Positions 57,801 to 64,000 of a DNA stretch of 64,000 bases are shown in pieces. The notes beneath the pieces were generated by a model, which was not told where the DNA came from, did not search any database, and saw nothing but the letters and a program-made list of their open reading frames with translations. Positions within the stretch are counted from its first letter, which is position 1. The number at the start of each line of letters is the position of its first letter. Made by a program: the position numbers and the translations under genes. This stretch comes from Asterochloris sp. CNOR1 (lineage: Eukaryota; Chlorophyta; Trebouxiophyceae; Trebouxiales; Trebouxiaceae): the NCBI GenBank assembly GCA_963969365.1, contig OZ017753.1, positions 2,852,001 through 2,916,000 on the forward strand, written 5' to 3'.

Positions 57801-59187
57801 ACTGGTGAGTTTTGGGAGCCGTGCAGTTGCCTGGACATGCCCATTGTCACAGCGCTAGGCAACCTGGCAAAGTGCTACAGCCGCCATAGCTCCCCACTGT
57901 GCAGGCAGCCATCGGTCCTGTGCTCAAGAACCCAGGCTTGCCAGCTGACACAGTTCACACTGTGCATGAGCTCTGCAGCCCAGCTCCCACTTGGGAGTAC
58001 AAAACTGTGAAAAGGGGACAACCACCTCCCTCCTGCATGTAGGCGCCCATTCCAGGAGCGCTGTACAGCTGCCGCAGCTGTGCCAGCCTGCAGCTGTGCT
58101 CGCAGTGCTTTCGGGCCGGTCTGCACCCCGAGCACGCCTTCCTTGTGCGCTCCACCCCGGCGGCACAGGATGCGCCTGCCGTGAGGGAGGGGCTGGGCCT
58201 GACAGCCACAGGGCTGAGGCACGGGCAAGTTGCGCATGCCACACAGTGTGGCTGTCCCTCTCATTACAGTATGACTTAACGCCAAATATAGCATGTGTGC
58301 AATGTGATCAGACGCACCAGACAAGGGACTGGGCTTGGGCTTTGCTTATGCAAATGTCTCTTGAACCTGGCAGATGATGAAGTCGGAGGTTCCACTCCAG
58401 GGCAGTGCAGTGTTTCTGCTGCAGGCCTGCCAGCCCCTTGGTGACCTGCAGCCCTGCCAGGCACAAGTCGCCAGTTCGCAGCACTTCCGCGCGCCGCCAG
58501 ACCGCCACAGATGCCCCAGCGTGCCTTGCAGAAGGCGTGCAGCTGGCAGGGACCGCCTTGACCAGTAGGAGCTTGCAGCGACTGGAGGAGCCGCTCAGCA
58601 GTCATGCGGAGGGGCCAGCAGCTGCGTCGTGCACTCAACAGCGCAGGGTGACCTCAGCCAGTGGTGCTGCCCAGAAGGCAAGCTTGACGACCCCCCAGCG
58701 CCATCAGCAGCCATGTTGGAAAACAAAGGCATCAGCCGGCCTCAGGCAGAGCCATCAGATTCCTTGGAGCTCAGCACTTCCCGGCTGTCAGGTGCCCAGC
58801 ACCCATGAGCAGCTGGTGCAGCATGCTGAGGCTGGCCAATTTGGAGGCAGGGGCAGCATTGCAGCCAGCAGGCGCCACAGCATCGTGCCTGGCAGGGGCC
58901 TATTGCGGAAGCAGCAGCTGTCACAGTGGCGTCTCAGCACCAATGATCGCTTGCGGGATCAGGGTGGCGGGGAGGCAGACTTCCAGCTGGTGGGCACCAG
59001 CACAGGAGTCCAACAACCTGAGCAGCCTTGCAAGCAGTGCCCACCTAATAGTGCCACCAGAATCGGGATGCAACGCAGCAAGCTGCTTGAACGGACTGCA
59101 CACAAAACAGAAGCTGCTGATGGCGACATCAATGATCAATCAGGGGTCCGCCCACAGGTGCAGGCCAGTCAGCTTGACCGCTGCTAG
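54892..59187 (+). CDS. ZSWIM2-like E3 ubiquitin ligase (SWIM, RING, ZZ)
   Basis: Domain order as in ZSWIM2/MEX. Exons: 54892-54933 (MGERLHAWRSKPSQ), 55010-55155, 55590-55693, 55965-56083, 56922-57059, 57525-57719, 58043-58224, then a C-terminal part within about 58370-59187. SWIM finger across exons 2-3: TCSCR/SQSVQEVCIHHVFVML (CxC...CxH), then RLAPSNPIIWQLSLL as in the family. RING across exons 5-6: EEPCCICYGDM...CRQGCGHNMHC, then ELTCPLCRAAW. ZZ finger across exons 6-7: SSCTGCKQ/APIPGALYSCRSCASL, then LCSQCFRAGLHPEHAFL. Phases match through exon 7, whose apparent donor is GC (CACGG/GCAAGT). The second RING of animal ZSWIM2 was not found. The tail frame (to 59187) overlaps a duplicated block, so the C-terminus is uncertain. 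Predicted cytosolic E3 ligase. Confidence 0.85.
55396..55525. repeat. Intronic repeat, about 57 bp, three copies
   Basis: Intron 2 of the ZSWIM2-like gene carries CAGCCCTGCAGCTGCTGAGC, CAGCCCTGCAGCTGCCAAGC and CAGCCCTGTGGCTGCTGAAC at about 55398, 55447 and 55499, each with a degenerate CTGCAGG..G spacer. Confidence 0.65.
55848..55964 (+). repeat. Relic of ZSWIM2-like exon 4 start
   Basis: Before exon 55965-56083 (acceptor GTGCTGCAG, then ACCGCGAACTGGAGGGGCTT) an earlier copy reads CTGCCACCCTGTGCTACCGA, then CGGGGACCAATCAGGGCC and TGCACAATG. It parallels CTGCCACCTCGTGCTGCAGA...TGCACAGTG. The acceptor AG is lost in the relic. Period about 90 bp. Confidence 0.55.
57395..57524 (+). repeat. Relic of ZSWIM2-like RING exon start
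   Basis: Exon 57525-57719 begins GTGTGGGCGCGGCACCAGAC after GTTTGCAG. A copy at about 57400-57433 reads GTTGCAGGCGCGGCATCAGA then CTGCCAGCGAAGC. Between them a 33-bp unit (GCCCACCCTCTGCCTCCC..TGCAGGTGT) is itself duplicated, giving two further TGCAG acceptors. Confidence 0.65.
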
Positions 59188-59434
59188 TGCTGTATGATGC
59201 ATATGCTGCTGGTCATGTTAAGATGCAATCACCATCGCACCCTTTCTGATTCGAGTGGAGGCTTTACGCTGGAGCTTGTTAAGGAGAAGAGCTGTGGCTA
59301 CTGAGGCCAAAGAGGCCTGCATGGAATCAGCTGCACAAGACAGGCATTTGAAGCAAATGGGTCACAGCCTATGAACGGTGGCCATTGTAGCTCCTTGTGG
59401 AGGAGGCCTGTGTAGCTACATCAAGTGGTGCAAC

Positions 59435-60963
59435 CTAGGTGATGGCAGTCACAAGCTTGTCGGGATGCTTGTCAGAGTCATCATCTGAATACTCCTTGAG
59501 CTCCTCTGCAGCGGCCAGAACTCCCAGCTCCACATCAGGTGCAGAGATGTCGTCGCCAGCCTCCAGCTTACTGGTGGGCACCACACTGGCTGAGCTGCAC
59601 GCGCTGCACATGCATTCTGCCATGCAAAAGGCATGCAACCTTCACTGGAATGAAAGCAAAGAAACACAAAACAGGCACTCCAAGCCACCACAGCCAGATG
59701 TGAGCAATGGCTGGCCAGGGCAATATCACCACGCCTTCCTGGCATCTCTTCCTTTTTGTGGCAGGGCCACCAAAAGTGCCCTCTATTACTTGTAGTGGGT
59801 AAGTGTGGCAGTCAGGTTGGTGTAGTACAAAAGGGCAAGCTGACAGCTGGAGTGAGCTGGGATCATGTACAGGCTAACCTTGACTTCAAAGAAAACCGGG
59901 GGTGCATTGCTTTCTTCAGTGCAGCTGTCACTCACATAGAAGTAGAATGACGGCTCTCCTGCACTCATTACCCAGGGCTTTTGAAGCAGGTGAGGAGGCC
60001 TGCTTGAGGTTCCAGCTCAGTGTAGACTCGCTTTTTAGGTCGCACCTGGCACACAGACCTTCCCCGATGTGAACTTACTGACGTCTGACGAGGCACTCAC
60101 AATGTCACTTGCCTCCCCCATCATGTGCCATGCTTCTGAGGAGATGACTGATGACGTAATACCTGCCAGTAAACACAAGAGACAGCTCAAGAAGAGCACA
60201 GCACTTTGTTGCACCTGAAATCACGAGCATCATCTGGGTAAGGCGCCCAGCCTTACCTTGGGTGGCCATCAAACCACATGTTTGCAGCCCTGAGGCCTGA
60301 TCTCCATCGGCGCAAACATCTTGATGCAGTGGGCAGTTGCCGTCAGAGTAAAGCGATGTCACCCTGCAGCCCAGGACAACCAAGCGTTGCAATGTGCCTG
60401 GGAGCCTCTCTGCCAGCAAGACACAGAAGGGTACTTGACTGACCTGACGGCTTGGCCCACGTCACATGCAGTGTTGCTGAATGATGTATAACCCCCAGAG
60501 TCATAAAGCTCAATGTCAGCTGCGTGGCCCGGGGGCCTCACGTTGCTGATGCTCATGCTGTACACAAAGCCTGCGGCAGGCGCAGAACTTTGACAGCTAT
60601 GCACAAGCAGATATGGCATTTGCCATTGCCAGACCCACCAGACTGAAGTTAATCAGGTTTGATGATCATCAGTTTGCAGCTTGCGGGCTGGCTGATCGCA
60701 GAGAGCACCGACTCAACAGGCTTTGGGTCCTACAAAGATTGTTCAGGACAGTCAATCCAATCTTGGTCAAAGCAGCTCTGCTAGGTCGGCTTGCTTACCG
60801 AAAGAAGGTACATCAGGCTGCTGACAGGGGCCACAAGAAAGCCAATGGTGAACCACAGTAAAATAGGGAAGGCGAGGCAAACAAAGATAGGCTCCAGAAT
60901 CTTCTCGACTTTCCTGCGTTGGGGTTCACAGCCTGATGAGCTGCAGGTTCTGGTGGCAGGCAT
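59435..60963 (-). pseudogene. Two-TM secretory-pathway protein, proximal copy (broken)
   Basis: Duplicate of the gene at 61979-63486 with the same six-exon layout. Exon 1 (start 60963, MPATRTCSSSGCEPQ) carries TM1 (FVCLAFPILLWFTIGFLVAP). Exon 2 has a TAA where the intact copy reads CGT (after LMIIKPD). The last exon has a 2-nt gain near SLYMIPAH and a further 4-nt gain near the second TM (WLWWLGVPVLCF), so the luminal part, TM2 and the acidic tail (DDDSDKHPDKLVTAIT) fall in different frames. Other blocks stay close to the intact copy (GFVYSMSISNVRPPGHAAD, TSLYSDGNCPLHQDVC). A recent pseudogene is the simplest reading; expression with altered splicing is not excluded. Confidence 0.72.
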
Positions 60964-61978
60964 CGTCGCGGGGCCCTGCTGCAGCATTCGTCTTGATCTG
61001 ATCTCGAGTCAACTACCCTGGACTTTCTTCCTCATGGCCATGCATTGCTCAATGACATTGCTATTATAGCCTGCTTGAGCGTGTTCAGCGTGGCTCACTC
61101 ATGTACCCTGATCTGGCTGGATCAGCTGGTCACATCTGCCCATACACATCGGTGTTGGCCAGGTGCCTGTGAGACAATTGGCCTGGTGCAGCAACATAAG
61201 CAGTTAGACACCCTGCGGCAGGATTGACTTATCAGGCCCGCAGCTTGAACATTGTGTGGCCGCAACGGCACCATTCTCATGGCCTCAGCAGCAACTGGCA
61301 CACCATTGCCAAGCCCTCTCATCCAGTCACATGGACTGCCGCCATATTTGGTGGCGGGCCAGCATGATACGGCACAGCAGGGGTGTGGCCTCCCACACCA
61401 CTGCAAGGCTGGGCCACCCGGGTGCAGGCTGCTGCCAAGCAGGACACTCGGAGGGGTGGGCAGCATTGCAGTAGGCAGGTGCCACAGCATTGTGCCTGGC
61501 AAGGGCAGTACAGAAGCAGCCACTGTCCCAGTGGCGCCACAGCAATGACCGCTTGCAGTTTCATGGTGACAGGGAGGCAATTTTCCTGAATCCAGCAAAG
61601 AAGTCCAACAATCTGTACAGTCTTGCGAGCAGTGCCCACCCAACAGTGCTGTCAATTTTAGGATGCAACGCAGCAAGCTGCTTGAAAGGACTACGCACAA
61701 AACAAAAGCTGCTGATGGTGACATCAATGATCAATCAGAGGCCAGTAGTCAGGTCCAGGGCAGCCAGCTTGAGCATACTTCTGCTGCTAGCTGAAATAAT
61801 CATCAAAGCCTTTCTGACTGAAGTGAAATTTTCGCATCTGAGTTCTTGAAGCGGTGATGCCTGTGGCTGCTGAGGCCAAAGAGGCCTGCAGCTGCAGCTG
61901 CATGCAGGCTGCCCAAGATAAGCTGTGGCAGCACTCAGGTCATAGCCCATGTATGGCGCCTACATCAAGTGGTGCCAT
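60964..61978. other. Spacer between the two-TM gene copies
   Basis: Contains the upstream region of the proximal copy and, at about 61462-61800, the duplicated dead tail of the ZSWIM2-like gene (SNDRL, CKQC/SQLE-type remnants in shifted frames). A minus-strand frame at 61122-61727 is open for 201 codons but matches no motif and overlaps duplicated non-coding sequence. Confidence 0.5.
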
Positions 61979-63486
61979 CTAGCTGACGGCAGTCGCAGGC
62001 TTGTCAGGAGGCTTCTCAGGGTCATTCTCTGAGTCATCCTCTTCAGCCTTCAGAGCTCCCATCTCAACATCTGGTGCAGAGCTGTCCTCGCCAGCCTTTT
62101 GCTGACTGGTGGGCGCCACAGTGGCTGAGGTGATTTTGATGCCCATGCGTGGTGCCATGCACAGGCATGCCACCATCGCTGCAGTCATTCCACAGAAACA
62201 CAGAACAGGCACTCCAAGCCACCACAGCCAGATGCGAGCAATTGCTGGCCAGGGCGATACCACCACGCCTTCCTGGCATCTCTTTCCTCTCGTGGCAGAG
62301 CCTCTGTAAGCACGCTCTGTTATCTGTAGTGGGTGACCATGGCAGTCAGGCTGGTGTAGCAAGAAAAGGTGGGCTGACAGCTGGATTGAACTGGGTTCAT
62401 ACAGGCTAACCTCGACTTCAAAATAAACCGGGGGTGCATTGCTTTCTTCATTGCAGCCGTTGCTCACATAGAAGTAGAATGATGGCTCGCCTGCATTCAG
62501 AACCAGGTTACTTGTAGCAGGTGGAGGGTCACTCTGGGCTTCAAGCTCAGTGTAGACTCCGTTCCGGGCACACCTGGCAGACAGACCTCCCCCGATGTGA
62601 ACTGGGTGAACTTTGTGCTGTCTGACGAAGCACCCACAATATGACTTGCCTCTCCCATTATGTGCCATGCTTCTGAGGAGACGACTGATGATGTCACCCC
62701 TGCCAGTGTACACAAGAGAGCAGCTCATGAAGAGCAAAGTGGCTTCTTGCTCGTGGCAACATCTGGGTAAGACACATAGCCTCACCTTGAGAGGCCATCA
62801 AACCACATGTTTGCAGGCCTGTGGCCTGTTCCCCCTCGGGACAAGCGTCTTGATGCAGCGGGCAGGTGCCGTCAGAGTACAGCGATGTCACCCTGCAGAC
62901 CACAAAATTCTGCAATTTGCCTGCCAGGCCCTCTGCCGGCAAGGCACAGAAAGGCTAAGTGACTGACCTGACGGCTTGGCCCACGTCACATGCGGTATTG
63001 TTGAATGGTGTATGTCCCTCAGAGTCCTGACGCATGACGTCAGCTGCGTGGCCTGGGGGCCACACATTGCTGATGCTCATGCTGTACACAAAGCCTGCAG
63101 CAGATGCGGTGCATTGACAACTATGCACAAGCAGCTAAGGGCATCTGCCACTGCCAGACCCACCTGACTGAATACGCTGAGGCTTGAACATCATCAATTG
63201 ACAGCTTGCGGGCTGGCTGATCACAGAGAGCATCGACTCAACCGGCTTCGGGGCCTGCAAAGGTTGTTCAGGACAGAATTCATTCTTGGTCACAGCAGCT
63301 CTGCTAGGTCGGCTTGCTTACCGAGTAAAGGTACATCAGGCTGCTGACAGGGGCCCACAAGAAGCCGATCACGAAGAACAGAAAGATAGGGCAGATGAGG
63401 CAAGTAAAGATGGTAGTGAAGATCGGGTGGACCTGTTTGCATTGGGGCTCACAGCCTGATGGGCTGCAGGTTTCAGTGGCAGCCAT
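61979..63486 (-). CDS. Two-TM secretory-pathway protein, distal copy (intact), unrecognised
   Basis: Unrecognised family, 375 aa, six phase-perfect exons: 63322-63486, 63164-63254, 62968-63094, 62786-62892, 62574-62699, 61979-62490. A short Cys-containing cytosolic N-terminus (MAATETCSPSGCEPQ) precedes TM1 (FTCLICPIFLFFVIGFLWAP). About 220 luminal or extracellular residues follow with conserved Cys (YSDGTCPLHQDACPEGEQ, GEPSFYFYVSNGCNEESN), then TM2 (IWLWWLGVPVLCFCGMTAAM). The cytosolic tail is acidic (EEDDSENDPEKPPDKPATAVS). Both termini would face the same side. The start is the second in-frame ATG, conserved between copies. Function unknown; the topology fits a receptor- or transporter-accessory-like surface protein. 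It is the intact member of a tandem pair. Confidence 0.7.
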
Positions 63487-64000
63487 TCTCGGCCTTATCA
63501 CAAAACTCGAGTTTGCAACGATCTACTCAAGGTCAACTAGCCTAGACTTTCTTTCTCATGGCCAGGCATTTCTCAGCGACATTGTCTCGATAGCCTGCTT
63601 GAGCGTGGTTAGAGTGGCTCACTCATGGTGTCTGATCTGGTTGTTTCAGCTGAACACATCTGCCATCGGTCCTGGCCATGTGCCTGGGAGACAATTGGCC
63701 TGGTGCAGCAAGATAAGCAGTAAAACCACCCTGTAGCAACGCTTACTTACCAGGCCCCCAGCTTTGAGATTGCGTGGCCGCGATGGCACCAATCTCCTGG
63801 CCTCAGCAGCAACTGGTACAGCATTGCCAAGCTCTCGCATCCATTCACAAGGACTGCCGCCAGTTCCGGTGGCGGGCCAGCATGGTACGGCACAGCAGGA
63901 GTGTGGCCTTCCAACACCTGCAGCACTGCAGAGGCTGGGCCGCCAGGGTGCAGGCTGCTGCGAAGCAGGACACCCAGCCTGCCGGCCAGCGGTCTGTGGA
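63487..64000. other. Upstream region of the two-TM gene, window edge
   Basis: Promoter side of the intact copy. 63750-63980 repeats 61240-61460, the end of duplication unit 1. Nothing coding is supported. Whether a third unit follows lies beyond the window. Confidence 0.45.

Larger units (their letters stand above)
58852..64000. repeat. Tandem segmental duplication, about 2.5-2.6 kb units
   Basis: Unit 1 is about 58852-61461 and unit 2 begins at about 61462 and runs to the window edge. Shared landmarks: GCCACAGCAT.GTGCCTGGCA (58872 and 61481), the tail frame of the ZSWIM2-like gene (59100s and 61700s), both copies of the two-TM gene (offset about 2.52-2.54 kb), and the block 61240-61460 against 63750-63980 (GCAGGCTGCTGC.AAGCAGGACAC). 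The duplication starts inside the terminal exon region of the ZSWIM2-like gene, so unit 2 carries a dead piece of it. Confidence 0.8.

Noticed and set aside
58370-58560. Possible second RING finger of the ZSWIM2-like protein
   Set aside because: A frame with HRCPSVPC exists, but the first CxxC pair and His-Cys spacing are missing and the phase from exon 58043-58224 does not fit.
1-64000. CRISPR array, prokaryotic operon or phage-like system
   Set aside because: The tandem repeats are degenerate, unevenly spaced and tied to introns; spliced eukaryotic genes fill the window.

Overview
The window looks like nuclear DNA of a green alga, probably a trebouxiophyte (Coccomyxa/Trebouxia-like). The genes are intron-dense, with many short exons, GTGAG-type donors and TGCAG-type acceptors, at moderate-to-high GC. 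They include a plastid LHCP-targeting factor (LTD/GDC1) and a plant/algal-type MscS-like protein. No tool was run. Exon models were built by hand from reading frame, splice sites and exon phase, and most close perfectly in phase.

Layout, left to right. 1-8366 (-): 5' two-thirds of an MscS-like (MSL) membrane protein gene, running off the left edge before the pore domain. 8647-19602 (-): three tandem copies of a short-chain dehydrogenase (SDR) gene. Two are intact and the third is broken. A dead copy of MSL exon 1 and a Helitron fragment lie between them. 20648-20720 (-): tRNA-His(GTG). 22594-23704 (-): a small secreted Cys-rich repeat protein, divergent over 191 bp from a 15-exon secreted beta-propeller-like protein (23896-28722, +). 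29045-34838 (+): UFD1-domain plus UBX-domain protein. 35146-36164 (-): secreted cupredoxin-like protein, divergent from a 770-aa bZIP factor (36793-46705, +). 47221-49545 (-): LTD/GDC1. 50849-51517 (-): DNL-type zinc-finger chaperone. 52686-54019 (+): penta-EF-hand protein. 54892-59187 (+): ZSWIM2-like SWIM/RING/ZZ ubiquitin ligase. 59435-63486 (-): tandem pair of an unrecognised two-TM protein gene. The distal copy is intact and the proximal one is a pseudogene.

The genes do not form a pathway. Ubiquitin/p97-type functions (UFD1-UBX, ZSWIM2-like) and secreted or surface proteins recur.

The most striking feature is structural. Introns in at least five genes contain short tandem duplications (about 40-300 bp) that copy an exon end together with its splice site. 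The result is ladders of decaying exon relics beside the true exon. Together with two multi-kilobase tandem gene arrays and several GC-AG introns, this suggests a locus, perhaps a genome, shaped by frequent local tandem duplication.
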